Positions 1-10,519 are shown, counted from the stretch's first letter. The stretch is DNA of 64,000 nt from Collinsella sp. (GCA_018381235.1 JAGZSF010000005.1:61171-125170), one strand, 5' to 3'. The notes: generated by a model from the sequence alone, not told the origin. A program made the numbers and translations.

Positions 1-102
1 TGCACCGGCGCTAACCCGCGCTACCCGCTCATGAGCGAGATCAAGGAGCTCTACCTGGACGCCTACTACGGCCGCGAGCCCCAGGACTACGCCGTCTGCT
101 AG
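1..102 (+). CDS. adhE: Bifunctional aldehyde/alcohol dehydrogenase AdhE, C-terminal fragment
   Basis: Only the last 33 codons are in the window, read in frame 1 and ending at TAG 100-102. The peptide contains CTGANPRYPLMSEIKELYLD followed by AYYGR. This matches the end of the iron-dependent alcohol dehydrogenase half of AdhE, where 'NPRYPLISELK' then a 'YYGR' segment is typical. AdhE reduces acetyl-CoA to acetaldehyde and then ethanol during fermentation, using NADH. The fragment lacks the long charged tail seen in the E. coli protein. The identification rests on this short C-terminal signature only; the upstream active sites lie outside the window. Confidence 0.75.
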   Translation, partial: CTGANPRYPLMSEIKELYLDAYYGREPQDYAVC

Positions 103-121
103 TTTTTAGCACGGTTTTTTG

Positions 122-158
122 CGGCGGGGGTGCACGGGTGTTTCACACACCCCCGCCG
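122..158 (+). terminator. Strong GC hairpin after adhE
   Basis: Positions 122-132 and 148-158 form a perfect 11-bp GC-rich stem around a 15-nt loop, 20 bases after the adhE stop. A TTTTTT run lies immediately before the stem (115-120) and not after it, so this is not a canonical intrinsic terminator for the + strand. It probably ends or stabilises the adhE transcript. Confidence 0.45.
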
Positions 159-191
159 TCGCTTCTATCGCATCGTTGAAAGGATGCAACC

Positions 192-956
192 ATGCTGCTA
201 CCCGATTCCAAGACCGAGCTCGTCCGCCGTGGCAACAAGGTCGTTTACGACCTGGGCGACAAGATCGTCAAGGTCTTTAACGAGACCAAGCCTGTCTCCG
301 ACGTGTTCAACGAGGCTTTGAATCTTGCCCGCATCAATGAGTGCGGCATCCGCAGCCCCAAGGCTCTCGAGGTTTCCCAGCTCGAGAACGCCAACGGCTG
401 GGCGCTCGTGACCGAGAAGGTTCCGGGCACCACCCTTGCCGAGAAGATGACTGCCGAGCCCCAGCGCTTTGGTGAGTACCTCGAGATGTTCGTCGACCTC
501 CAGATCGAGATCCACGGCTACACCTCCCCGCTGCTCAACCGTCAGCGCGACAAGTTCGCCCGCATGATCGACAGCCTTGATCAGCTCAATGCCACCACGC
601 GCTACAACCTTCAGGAGCGTCTGGACGGCATGACCAAGGAGTTCAAGGTCTGCCACGGCGACTTCAACCCCTCCAACGTCATCGTCGGCGACGACGGCCA
701 GCTCTATGTGTGCGACTGGGCACACGCCACCCAGGGCTCCCCTGCTGCCGACGTTGCCACCACCTACCTGCTCTTTGCCCTCAACAGCAAGGACCAGGCC
801 GAGGCCTACCTGGAGCTCTACTGCGACCGTGCCGACATGCCCATGCAGGTCGTGCGTCAGTGGACGAGCATCGTCGCCGCTTCCGAGCTCGCTCGTAAGC
901 GCAACGTGAACGATGAGTTCCTGAAGAACTGGATCGACGTCGTCGATTATCAGTAA
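192..956 (+). CDS. APH/choline-kinase-like phosphotransferase
   Basis: 254 aa with the aminoglycoside-phosphotransferase/choline-kinase fold. An N-lobe lysine is visible in the DKIVKVF strand (about residue 27). The catalytic loop HGDFNPSN spans 155-162 and the metal-binding aspartate lies in YVCDW (D175). The family phosphorylates a small hydroxylated substrate with ATP in the cytoplasm. The substrate cannot be read from the sequence, and resistance should not be assumed. The ATG at 192 follows a GAAAGGA ribosome site. The gene is monocistronic, lying between the adhE hairpin and a terminator at 992-1035. It resembles the uncharacterised APH-like group often found in gut Gram-positives. Confidence 0.8.
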   Translation: MLLPDSKTELVRRGNKVVYDLGDKIVKVFNETKPVSDVFNEALNLARINECGIRSPKALEVSQLENANGWALVTEKVPGTTLAEKMTAEPQRFGEYLEMFVDLQIEIHGYTSPLLNRQRDKFARMIDSLDQLNATTRYNLQERLDGMTKEFKVCHGDFNPSNVIVGDDGQLYVCDWAHATQGSPAADVATTYLLFALNSKDQAEAYLELYCDRADMPMQVVRQWTSIVAASELARKRNVNDEFLKNWIDVVDYQ

Positions 957-991
957 TATCTGAGCGATTTATTTCGCATCGGAGGCACAAT

Positions 992-1035
992 GGAAAACCC
1001 CGCAGCTCGCATGGGCTGTGGGGTTTCCTTTTAGC
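992..1035 (+). terminator. Intrinsic terminator after the APH-like gene
   Basis: GGAAAACCCC pairs with GGGGTTTCC around a GC-rich inner stem, followed on the + strand by CTTTT. It lies 36 bases beyond the stop codon of the kinase gene. Confidence 0.7.
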
Positions 1036-1056
1036 GATTGAGTACGCTGGCAAGAT

Positions 1057-1104
1057 AAAAGGGCGGCCCCGCATCTCCCCCATTGGAGAAATGCAGGGCC
1101 GCCC
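1057..1104 (-). terminator. Intrinsic terminator of the proS operon
   Basis: 1061-1104 is a long hairpin in which GGGCGGCCC pairs with GGGCCGCCC and the inner arms extend through GCAT/ATGC. On the minus strand it is followed by TTTT (1057-1060), 31 bases downstream of the proS stop. Confidence 0.8.
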
Positions 1105-1134
1105 CGTGTAGCGAACTACAAGCGAAATCGTCGA

Positions 1135-2856
<1,722 letters not shown>

Positions 2857-3939
2857 TTACTTCTCCTCAATAAGTTTGTCGACCTCGGCCATCAGCGCGT
2901 CGACAATTTGATCCTCAGCTACTTTACCAATGATCTGGCCATGCGAAAAGAGCAGGCCCTGACCTCGTCCGCAGGCAACGCCCAAGTCGGCGTCAGAGGC
3001 CTCGCCGGGGCCATTGACCGCGCATCCCATAACGGCGATCGAAAGCGGCGCGGAGTAGTTCTTAAGCCGCTCGGTGACCTCCTCGGCGATGGGAATGAGG
3101 TTAACCTGGCAGCGGGCGCACGTGGGGCACGAGACAATCTCGGGGCCACGGCGACGCAGGCCCAACGACTGCAGAATACCCCAGGCAACCGGCGGCTCCT
3201 CAACCGGATCGGCTGTGAGCGACACACGCATGGTGTCGCCAATGCCTTCGGAAAGCAAGATACCCAAGCCTACAGAGCTCTTGATGGTGCCCTGGAGCTT
3301 GGTCCCCGCCTCCGTCACGCCCAGGTGAAGCGGAACGTGGGGAATCTCACGCGACAGGGCTCGATAGGTATCGAGCGTCGTTTGCACGCTATGGGCCTTG
3401 GCCGAAAGCACAATGTTCGTAAAGCCGCGGTCCTCAAAGTGCTTGACGAAGCGCTCGCTCGACATCACGAGCTTTTCGGGCTGCGTGAGGTCGTCGCGCT
3501 CGGCGATATCCTGCTCAAGCGAACCAGCGTTGACACCGATGCGAATTGCGCAGCCCGCAGCACCCGCGGCATCGATGACAGCATCGACCTTGGCCCAATC
3601 GCCGATATTACCGGGATTGATGCGGAGCTTGGCGGCACCGGCCTCCACAGCGCCAATGGCCAGCTTGTGGTTAAAGTGGATATCGGCAACGATTGGCACC
3701 GGAGACTCGGCACAGATGGTGCGGAAACCCTCAAGCGCGGCCTCGGTGGGCACGCTCACACGCACGATATCGCAGCCAGCCTGCGCCAACGCGCACACTT
3801 GCGCAAGCGTTGCCTGGGCATCAGCGGTATCGGTGCAGGTCATGGATTGGACCACCACCGGCGCACCGCCACCGATCTGCACACCGCCCACATGCACGGG
3901 GCGCGTCAAATCGCGAGGCAAAGGATGGGATAAAGACAA
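2857..3939 (-). CDS. ispG: 4-hydroxy-3-methylbut-2-en-1-yl diphosphate synthase
   Basis: The iron-sulfur enzyme of the MEP isoprenoid pathway that converts MEcPP to HMBPP. About 360 aa from the chosen TTG start, with an N-terminal TIM-barrel (VVVQSMTCTDT, ADIHFNHKLA, LRINPGNIG) and the C-terminal 4Fe-4S region containing CPTCARC and MGCAVNGPGEA. The reading frame is open further upstream into rseP, but TTG 3939 has a GGGGAG site 8 nt upstream. A GTG at 3948 is the alternative; it is too close to the Shine-Dalgarno. The gene starts just after the rseP stop. Together with dxr and uppS in the same operon it links MEP flux to undecaprenyl phosphate for wall synthesis. Confidence 0.93.
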   Translation of the reverse strand: MSLSHPLPRDLTRPVHVGGVQIGGGAPVVVQSMTCTDTADAQATLAQVCALAQAGCDIVRVSVPTEAALEGFRTICAESPVPIVADIHFNHKLAIGAVEAGAAKLRINPGNIGDWAKVDAVIDAAGAAGCAIRIGVNAGSLEQDIAERDDLTQPEKLVMSSERFVKHFEDRGFTNIVLSAKAHSVQTTLDTYRALSREIPHVPLHLGVTEAGTKLQGTIKSSVGLGILLSEGIGDTMRVSLTADPVEEPPVAWGILQSLGLRRRGPEIVSCPTCARCQVNLIPIAEEVTERLKNYSAPLSIAVMGCAVNGPGEASDADLGVACGRGQGLLFSHGQIIGKVAEDQIVDALMAEVDKLIEEK

Positions 3940-3952
3940 TCCAAACACTCCC

Positions 3953-5314
3953 CTACAGAATAAATCGAAGGATGTCGGAACGAAGCATATAGACAAACAG
4001 CAGCGCAAAGAGCGCGATGCCCACATAGCTCACAATCGTCTGGACCTTGAGCGGAAGCTCGCGGCCCACAATCTTTTGAATGATCTCGATGACCAGCTTG
4101 CCGCCATCGAGTGGTGGGATGGGCAGCAGGTTCATAAAGCCAAGCGAGAACGAAATGAGGGCGGCAAACGAAAGGAACGTGGCAGGACCGGCAGCAGCAG
4201 CCTGTGAGGACATAACGCTAATACCCACGATCGAAGAAGACTGATCGAGAATCTCCATCGTATGCTGCGGCTGGAGCAGGCGCATCACGCCCTCCGCGGT
4301 CTGCACAACATAGGAGAATGACAGACGCGCCGACGTGATGGGGTCTAAACGGACCACCTGCGTAGAGGCATACACACCTAGGCGCTCGTCCTCTTTGAGC
4401 GCAACCGAGGTCGAATGCTGCTTGCCGTCGCGCTCATACTCAATGGCGATATCGTCCTTACCGGCGGCCTTGCCGATGGCATCGTAAACGTCCATCCAGG
4501 TAGAGCACGATACTCCGTCAACCGAAAGGATCGCGTCGCCGCCCTCGATACCCGCCTTGGCGGCAATAGACCCCTCGTCAACCTGACCGATCACGTTGGT
4601 ATCCATCGGCACGGTGACACCCGCAATAGAGTAGATGCTCATAAGCAGCAAAAAGCCCGTCAGGATATTGACGAGAATGCCCGCGAGCAGCATAAAGGCG
4701 CGCTTGAGAAAACCCTGGCCCAGATAGGTATGCGAACGCTCTTGCGCAAGGAACTCGGCTTCGCCGCACGGCAGCTCCCACACATCGCCCTCGGTAGTCG
4801 CATGCTCTCGATCGAAACGGCGGCCGTCAAAGGTGGTGTAACCCGCCGCATCTCGTGGCAGCGTCTGATACTTGGCGGGATAGTAGCTCGGCGAGGGCTT
4901 CTCCCCTTCCTCATACCAAGGCGCGATAGAGCCCCAACCCAAGAGCAAGGCGCATGCCTCGAGCACAACCTCCTCGGATAGCTCGAGCTCGGCGGCAAGG
5001 TCGGCCACGGTCACGCGACCATGACGATAGATAGCCGCGAGCACGCGATCGGCGCACGAGACGTCGGTCGGATCCATACCGCAGATGGCAGCGTAGCCAC
5101 CCAGCAGCAGCGGGGTCACGCCAAACTTGGTTCCAATGCGACGTGACGTGTAATGGATGTCAAAGCGACACGGCAGACCCAAAAAGAACTCGGTCACGCG
5201 GACGCCGCAGGCACGCGCCGCCAAAAAGTGGCCGCCCTCGTGCAAAAACACAAGGACGGAAAGCATCAGCAGGCCCCAAAAGACCGATGAGAGAACGCTC
5301 AGAACAGTATCCAT
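3953..5314 (-). CDS. rseP: Site-2 intramembrane metalloprotease RseP with HTH-like insertion
   Basis: About 453 aa. TM1 carries the zinc motif HEGGH (residues 25-29); a PDZ domain covers about 232-310; the C-terminal membrane segment contains NLLPIPPLDGG (395-405) with the third zinc ligand D403. S2P enzymes cleave anti-sigma factors and leftover signal peptides within the membrane. Oddity: between LGGYAAICGMDP (about 72-82) and the next membrane helix (about 202) there are roughly 110 extra residues. The first part (87-130) reads like a winged-helix DNA-binding motif (VTVADLAAELELSEEVVLEA). The ATG at 5314 has a distant AAGGA; TTG 5329 is less likely. It lies between dxr and ispG, as in many bacteria. 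Confidence 0.9.
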   Translation of the reverse strand: MDTVLSVLSSVFWGLLMLSVLVFLHEGGHFLAARACGVRVTEFFLGLPCRFDIHYTSRRIGTKFGVTPLLLGGYAAICGMDPTDVSCADRVLAAIYRHGRVTVADLAAELELSEEVVLEACALLLGWGSIAPWYEEGEKPSPSYYPAKYQTLPRDAAGYTTFDGRRFDREHATTEGDVWELPCGEAEFLAQERSHTYLGQGFLKRAFMLLAGILVNILTGFLLLMSIYSIAGVTVPMDTNVIGQVDEGSIAAKAGIEGGDAILSVDGVSCSTWMDVYDAIGKAAGKDDIAIEYERDGKQHSTSVALKEDERLGVYASTQVVRLDPITSARLSFSYVVQTAEGVMRLLQPQHTMEILDQSSSIVGISVMSSQAAAAGPATFLSFAALISFSLGFMNLLPIPPLDGGKLVIEIIQKIVGRELPLKVQTIVSYVGIALFALLFVYMLRSDILRFIL

Positions 5315-5339
5315 AAAACGAAAAAGCAATCCTTATGGG

Positions 5340-6527
5340 TTAGGAACGGGTTGCGGCGAGCACCTGCGCAGCCTTTTCACGCGCCCATGCATCGATGTCG
5401 CGAAGCTGCTCAAACGAATCGACCGCCTGCATATCGTGGGAATCCATGCAGGATTCCACAATGCGATCGATATCGGTAAAGCTGCAGCCATCGTTCAGGA
5501 AGGCATCGACGGCGACCTCGTTGGCGGCATTGAGCACGCACGGCATGGTGCCACCCGTCTTGCCGGCAAGTTCGGCCAGTGCCAGAGCGCGGAAGGTATC
5601 CATGTCGGCAGCATCAAACGTGAGCTGCCCCAGCTCGCGGAAATCGATACGAGGCGCCGGGGTATCCCAACGCTCGGGATACGAGAACGCGAACTGGATG
5701 GGAATACGCATGTCGGAAGCACCAAGATGCGCCATCACGGAGCCGTCGGCGAACTCGACCATAGAGTGAATCTTGGACTGACGCTGCACGACCACGTTAA
5801 TGAAATCGAGGTCGCAGTTAAACAGATGCATGGCCTCAATGCGCTCCAGGCCCTTGTTCATGAGGGTGGCGGAGTCGATGGTGATCTTGGCACCCATGGC
5901 CCACGTGGGATGTGCGAGGGCATCGGCACGCGTCACGCGGTCGAGCTCGTCGCGGGTGCGGCCAAAGAACGGACCGCCCGAGCAGGTGAGCCAAATACAA
6001 TGAGCCTCGCGTGGGTTCTCCCCCAGATAGCACTGGTAGATGGCGGAGTGCTCAGAGTCGACTGGAATAAGCTGGCCCGGTTGCGCCAACGGCATAAGCA
6101 AGTCGCCGCCGACGACGAGGGACTCCTTGTTGGCAAGGGCAAGGCGCTTATTAGAGGTCAAGGCCGCATGGCTCGCCTCGAGACCGGCGGCGCCCACAAT
6201 AGCAACGAGCACGCAGTCGACATCGTCGCGACGCGCGAGCTCGCAAACCGCCTGCGCGCCAACGCCGAGCTTCGTTCCCTCGGGCAACTCCTGCAGCACG
6301 GCGTCATCGCCGTGAGCGACATCGGCCACGGCAACCGCCGGAACCGAGAACTCGCGGGCAGCGGCAACGAGCTCAGAGGTGCTGGAATTAACGGACAGCG
6401 CCGTCACCTGCAGGCGATCGGCATGCTGACGGCACACATCGAGTGCCTGGGTGCCGATAGAGCCCGTACAACCCAGGATGGCAACACGGAGGCGTCCATC
6501 GGGGCCATACGTCGTCTGGAATGACAT
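5340..6527 (-). CDS. dxr: 1-deoxy-D-xylulose 5-phosphate reductoisomerase
   Basis: 395 aa; second step of the MEP pathway, DXP to MEP with NADPH and a divalent metal. The N-terminal NADPH motif GCTGSIG is at 19-25. The metal and substrate region is visible in LVVGGDLLMPLAQPGQLIPVDSEHSA and ITIDSATLMNKGLE, with the conserved histidine-rich loop nearby. Full family length. The start overlaps the cdsA stop as TAATG, so translation is coupled. Its position between cdsA and rseP is the common cdsA-dxr-rseP order. Confidence 0.96.
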   Translation of the reverse strand: MSFQTTYGPDGRLRVAILGCTGSIGTQALDVCRQHADRLQVTALSVNSSTSELVAAAREFSVPAVAVADVAHGDDAVLQELPEGTKLGVGAQAVCELARRDDVDCVLVAIVGAAGLEASHAALTSNKRLALANKESLVVGGDLLMPLAQPGQLIPVDSEHSAIYQCYLGENPREAHCIWLTCSGGPFFGRTRDELDRVTRADALAHPTWAMGAKITIDSATLMNKGLERIEAMHLFNCDLDFINVVVQRQSKIHSMVEFADGSVMAHLGASDMRIPIQFAFSYPERWDTPAPRIDFRELGQLTFDAADMDTFRALALAELAGKTGGTMPCVLNAANEVAVDAFLNDGCSFTDIDRIVESCMDSHDMQAVDSFEQLRDIDAWAREKAAQVLAATRS

Positions 6528-7426
6528 TACAGCACGCCTCCGATCATCAAAAGCAGCTGAGCGGTAATGCAGCCAAAGATGAGCGAATCGCTACGATCGA
6601 GCATGCCGCCGTGGCCCGGGATAAGGTTACCGGAATCCTTAACGCCCACACCGCGCTTGATGCGCGACTCGATGAGGTCTCCGATAACGCCCAGGATGGA
6701 CACGACCACGCCGCACAGCAGCGCATAGGGCAGGCTGAGCTTGTAGAAGTGCGTCGCCCACAGGATGAGCCAAATCAAAACCGAGCCCAGGATGCCGCCG
6801 ACAAACCCCTCCCAGCTCTTTTTGGGAGAGATCTTGGGAACCATCTTGTGCTTGCCGATACGGCTGCCCACAATGTAGGCAAACGAATCGGAGACCCAAA
6901 GGGACGCGCAAACGCCCACCGAAAGCAGGGCGCCGGCAAAACCGGGCACGGCATCGCGCAGCAGCACGATAGCCGACAGCATAAAGCCAGTGTAGATGGG
7001 ACCCATGAGCGTCACGGCCACATCAGAGATGCGGGTACGCGGCGACCAGACATACCAAATGCCCACAGCGAGCATCAGGGCAAAAAGCAGGGCATTCAGC
7101 AACATCGAATCGCCCAACGCCGACAGCGGAAAGAGTACGGCGGCAGCGATACCCATGCGCTCGTTAGCCATCTTGCCATCGAGCCTCGTCATACGGAAAA
7201 ACTCATAACAGCACAGACCGCTCATGACGGAAACAAAGATGGCAGTGGGCACGATACCCAAAACCAGGCACAGGATAAAGACAACGGCGTAGACGATACC
7301 GGCGGCGGCACGGGTAATAAAGCCCGCCAGCCACGAACCGCTGCCGCTCTTCGCTGCAGGCGCTCCCGCAGTGGCAGCTTTACGCGCAGGCGTCTTGGGA
7401 GCAGATGCCTTGGGACGATCGGACAC
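6527..7426 (-). CDS. cdsA: Phosphatidate cytidylyltransferase
   Basis: 299 aa polytopic membrane enzyme that makes CDP-diacylglycerol from phosphatidic acid and CTP. The C-terminal family signature is clear: RIKRGVGVKDSGNLIPGHGG followed by MLDRSDS. At least seven hydrophobic segments are visible. The first 45 residues are a Pro/Ala/Lys-rich cytoplasmic extension before the first membrane helix. The GTG start lies two bases after the uppS stop and uses the 3' end of uppS as its ribosome site. It overlaps dxr by one base at the other end. Confidence 0.95.
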   Translation of the reverse strand: MSDRPKASAPKTPARKAATAGAPAAKSGSGSWLAGFITRAAAGIVYAVVFILCLVLGIVPTAIFVSVMSGLCCYEFFRMTRLDGKMANERMGIAAAVLFPLSALGDSMLLNALLFALMLAVGIWYVWSPRTRISDVAVTLMGPIYTGFMLSAIVLLRDAVPGFAGALLSVGVCASLWVSDSFAYIVGSRIGKHKMVPKISPKKSWEGFVGGILGSVLIWLILWATHFYKLSLPYALLCGVVVSILGVIGDLIESRIKRGVGVKDSGNLIPGHGGMLDRSDSLIFGCITAQLLLMIGGVL

Positions 7427-7428
7427 GA

Positions 7429-8223
7429 TTAAGCCTCCTCGGTCTTGCTCAGTCCACCAAACCTACGGTCACGGCCCTGATAGGCCAAAATGGCGTCGAC
7501 AAGACCCCAACGATCAAAGTCGGGCCAATAGGTATCGGTGACGTAGAACTCGGAATAAGCTACCTGCCACAGCAGATAGTTCGAAAGGCGCAGCTCACCA
7601 GAGGTGCGAATCACAAGCTCAGGATCGGGAAGACCGGCGGTATAGAGGTGGGAAGCCACCATGTCGTCATCAATTGCGGCAGGATCAATCTTACCGGCGA
7701 CAACGTCGAGTGCGATCTGACGGACAGCGCGGGTAATCTCGGCACGCGCGCCGTAGTTGACGGCAAGCGCCAGCGTCATACCGGTGTGATCGGCGCACTC
7801 GGCAAGACCGCGTTCAAAAACGTCGCGGGTCTTCTTGGGCAGCGCGGAAATATCACCCAAAAAGACAACACGCACGTTTTCGCGCTTCAGAAGCGGCAGC
7901 TCGTCGATGAACGTCTTGGCAAACAGGTGCATCAAGACGTTGACCTCATGCTGCGGACGGTTCCAGTTTTCGGTAGAAAACGCATAGGCCGAAAGCACGT
8001 CGACGCCCAGACGCACGCAGGCGGTAATAATCTCACGAAGGGAGACGATACCCGCCTTGTGGCCCTCGGTGCGCGCAAGACCGCGCGACGTGGCCCAACG
8101 ACCGTTGCCGTCCATGATGCACGAGATATGGTGCGGAATGTTATTGAGGTCAAGGTCGGAAAAACCGACGCCCGTAGGGGCGTCGGCAAAGTACTCGACC
8201 AGTTTATACTCGTCGTATTGCAC
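7429..8223 (-). CDS. uppS: Isoprenyl transferase (undecaprenyl diphosphate synthase)
   Basis: 264 aa cis-prenyltransferase that elongates farnesyl diphosphate with IPP to the C55 carrier for peptidoglycan and polysaccharide synthesis. The catalytic P-loop IMDGNGRWA (36-44, D38) and the C-terminal segments PDPELVIRTSGELRLSNYLLW and EFYVTDTYWPDF are diagnostic. The first 30 residues precede the usual start and look like a modest N-terminal extension. GTG 8223 begins one base after the frr stop, with GGAG seven bases upstream inside frr. A C-terminal FGGL segment is typical. Confidence 0.95.
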   Translation of the reverse strand: MQYDEYKLVEYFADAPTGVGFSDLDLNNIPHHISCIMDGNGRWATSRGLARTEGHKAGIVSLREIITACVRLGVDVLSAYAFSTENWNRPQHEVNVLMHLFAKTFIDELPLLKRENVRVVFLGDISALPKKTRDVFERGLAECADHTGMTLALAVNYGARAEITRAVRQIALDVVAGKIDPAAIDDDMVASHLYTAGLPDPELVIRTSGELRLSNYLLWQVAYSEFYVTDTYWPDFDRWGLVDAILAYQGRDRRFGGLSKTEEA

Positions 8224-8224
8224 C

Positions 8225-8761
8225 TTAGATCTCCATGACCTCGGCTTCTTTTTCCTTCAGAAGCTCCTCGACCTTGGCGACATACTCATCGGTGTGCTTC
8301 TGGACCTTGGCCTGCTCGCGACGGACATCGTCCTCGGTGAGCTCCTCATCGCGCTCGAGCTTGTTGTTGAAGTCGCGACGGATGTTACGGATAGACACCT
8401 TGGCCTGCTCGGCGTACTCGCGGCACTCCTTGACGAGCTCGCGACGGCGCTCCTCGGTGGGAGCCGGGAACGGAAGACGAACGACGGTGCCATCGGAGTT
8501 GGGGGTAATACCCAGATCGGAAGCGCCGATGGCCTTGACGATAGCATTGATGAGTGCCTTGTCCCACGGCTCGATGAGCAGCATGTGGGCCTCGGGGGTC
8601 TTGACGGCGGCAACCTGCGTGACCGGCGTGGGAACACCGTAATAATCGACGGTGATGTCGGACAGAATGTTGGCATTGGCGCGGCCGGTACGGACCTTGG
8701 AGAAGTTATGCTTGAGGGACTCGAGCGACTTGTCCATATGGGCGGTGATGTTCTCTGCCAT
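8225..8761 (-). CDS. frr: Ribosome recycling factor
   Basis: 178 aa. RRF splits post-termination ribosomes together with EF-G and IF3. Characteristic segments: the N-terminal helix with FSKVRTGRANANIL, the domain II region YYGVPTPVTQVA, and the C-terminal charged helices KEKEAEVMEI. Slightly shorter than the E. coli protein (185 aa). The ATG follows the pyrH stop by two bases and uses GAGGAT at the pyrH end. The pyrH-frr pair is nearly universal. Confidence 0.97.
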   Translation of the reverse strand: MAENITAHMDKSLESLKHNFSKVRTGRANANILSDITVDYYGVPTPVTQVAAVKTPEAHMLLIEPWDKALINAIVKAIGASDLGITPNSDGTVVRLPFPAPTEERRRELVKECREYAEQAKVSIRNIRRDFNNKLERDEELTEDDVRREQAKVQKHTDEYVAKVEELLKEKEAEVMEI

Positions 8762-8763
8762 GC

Positions 8764-9486
8764 TTAATCCTCCTGATAGACGAGCGTGCCGACGGGCTCA
8801 CCCGAAAGCGCGCGCTTGACGGTGTCCTCGCCATCGATGTTGAGGACCAAAATCGGCATACGGTTGTCCTGGCACAGTGCCGTAGCCGTGGAATCCATAA
8901 CCTGCAGACCGCGGACGAGAACCTCGTGATAGGTAATCTTGTCAAAACGGACGGCGTCGGCGCACTTGACGGGATCCTTGTCGTAGATGCCGTCAACCTT
9001 GGTGGCTTTAATCAGAATCTCGGCGCCGATCTCGCACGCACGAAGAGCCGCGGCGGTGTCGGTCGTAAAGTACGGATTGCCCGAACCGGCGGCAAAAATA
9101 ACGACGTTGCCCTTGGAAAGGTGGTTGATGGCGCGACGGCGAATATAGGGCTCGCAGATCTCGTTCATCTGGATAGCGCTCATCACGCGGCAGGGAACAT
9201 CGTTATGCTCGAAGGCATCCTGCAGGGCGAGCGCGTTCATAACGGTTGCCAGCATGCCCATGTAGTCGGCCTGAGCACGCTCCATGCCACCGGCAGCGCC
9301 TGCCATGCCGCGGAAAATATTGCCACCGCCGACAACGACGCCGACCTCATGGCCAACGGCGAGCAGCTCCTTGACCTGCTTAGCAAGATGGTCGGTAACC
9401 TTGGGGTCGATGCCATATTGGCCGTCGCCCATCAGCGCTTCGCCGGAAAGCTTAAGAAGCACGCGTTTATATCGGATGTCGGACAA
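8764..9486 (-). CDS. pyrH: UMP kinase
   Basis: 240 aa hexameric amino-acid-kinase-fold enzyme phosphorylating UMP to UDP. The N-terminus RVLLKLSGEALMG, the GGGNIFRG loop and the DTAAALRACEIGAE/KATKVDGIYDKDP region identify it. Start codon is TTG at 9486, preceded by a strong AAAGGAGG six bases upstream. It lies just downstream of the terminator that follows tsf (9547-9581), so it needs either its own promoter in 9487-9545 or read-through; no convincing -35/-10 pair was found there. Confidence 0.96.
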   Translation of the reverse strand: MSDIRYKRVLLKLSGEALMGDGQYGIDPKVTDHLAKQVKELLAVGHEVGVVVGGGNIFRGMAGAAGGMERAQADYMGMLATVMNALALQDAFEHNDVPCRVMSAIQMNEICEPYIRRRAINHLSKGNVVIFAAGSGNPYFTTDTAAALRACEIGAEILIKATKVDGIYDKDPVKCADAVRFDKITYHEVLVRGLQVMDSTATALCQDNRMPILVLNIDGEDTVKRALSGEPVGTLVYQED

Positions 9487-9546
9487 AGCGATCCTCCTTT
9501 AGATTGAACTCTCAACATTCTATCAAAGGCTCTAAGAAGAGCCATG

Positions 9547-9581
9547 AAAAAGCAGGCTGTGAGTAAAACCCACAGCCTGCT
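9547..9581 (-). terminator. Terminator between tsf and pyrH
   Basis: AGCAGGCTGTG (9551-9561) pairs perfectly with CACAGCCTGCT (9571-9581). On the minus strand the stem is followed by TTTT. It would end the rpsB-tsf transcript or set the tsf/pyrH ratio by partial read-through. Confidence 0.85.
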
Positions 9582-9604
9582 CATTACCAGCTACAAGAGC
9601 TTAT

Positions 9605-10474
9605 TTACTCGCCACGGACCAGACGGTCAAAGGCAACGACGGTAATGGTGTCGCCGAGCTCCTTGGAGACCTGCTCAGCGTACTTCTTGATGGTGAGGGA
9701 GCTGTCCTTGATGAACTCCTGCTCGGTGAGCACGGACTGCTTGTAGAACTTCTCCAGACGGCCGACAGCCATCTTCTCCTGGATAGCCTCGGGCTTACCG
9801 GACTCGGCAGCCTGAGCCATGTAGATCTGCTTCTCGTGCTCGACGGTCTCGGCCGGAACCTGATCGCGGGTAGCGCAGATCGGGGCGACGGCGGCAACCT
9901 GAAGGGCAACGTCGTGAGCGAAGGTCTTGAAGGATTCAGCCTGAGCGGTCTCAGCCTTCTCGAAGGCGAACTCGACGAGGACGCCGATCTTACCACCCAT
10001 GTGGATGTAAGAAGCGAGCGCGCCGTTCTCAGCCTTGCGGGCAGCGAAGCGGGAGATCTTCATGTTCTCGCCCATGATGTGAATCATCTCGGTGAGCTCG
10101 GAGGAAACGGTCTCCTCGCCCATCGGCTTCTCGAGCAGAGCGTCGACGTCAGCAGGCTCGGTGGTAGCGACAACCTCAGCGACCTTGGAAGCAAAGCCGG
10201 TGAACTTGGCGTTAGAGCCAACGAAGTCGGTCTCGCAGGAGAGCTCGAGCAGAGCGCCGGTCTTGCCATCCTCGGAGACGAACGCGGCGACAGCGCCCTC
10301 GTTGGTCTCACGGCCAGCCTTCTTGGCAGCCTTGGCAAGGCCGTTCTTACGCAGAACGTCGACAGCGGCGTCCATGTCGCCGTCAGCCTCGACGAGAGCC
10401 TTCTTGCACTCCATCATCGGGGAGTCGGTCATCTCGCGGAGCTGCTTGACCATAGCGGCGGTAATCTGGGCCAT
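9605..10474 (-). CDS. tsf: Elongation factor Ts
   Basis: 289 aa nucleotide-exchange factor for EF-Tu. The N-terminal UBA-like domain reads VKQLREMTDSPMMECKKALV, followed by the conserved AAKKAGRETNEG and the CETDFVGSN exchange segment. The C-terminal dimer/coiled region ends with FKVAFDRLVRGE-type sequence. ATG 10474 is preceded by AAAGGA at a good distance; an in-frame TTG five codons upstream overlaps that ribosome site and is rejected. Co-transcribed with rpsB, 45 bases downstream of it. Confidence 0.96.
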   Translation of the reverse strand: MAQITAAMVKQLREMTDSPMMECKKALVEADGDMDAAVDVLRKNGLAKAAKKAGRETNEGAVAAFVSEDGKTGALLELSCETDFVGSNAKFTGFASKVAEVVATTEPADVDALLEKPMGEETVSSELTEMIHIMGENMKISRFAARKAENGALASYIHMGGKIGVLVEFAFEKAETAQAESFKTFAHDVALQVAAVAPICATRDQVPAETVEHEKQIYMAQAAESGKPEAIQEKMAVGRLEKFYKQSVLTEQEFIKDSSLTIKKYAEQVSKELGDTITVVAFDRLVRGE

Positions 10475-10519
10475 TGTGGTTCCTTTCAAAGAGATGAAAA
10501 AGAATTAACTAAGACTGAT

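Noticed and set aside
115..158. Canonical intrinsic terminator for adhE
   Set aside because: The hairpin is strong but the U-tract precedes it rather than following it on the + strand, so it was listed only as a hairpin with moderate confidence.
3940..4026. ispG start further upstream (adding 29 residues)
   Set aside because: That extension overlaps rseP coding sequence and lacks a ribosome site; the family N-terminus fits TTG 3939.
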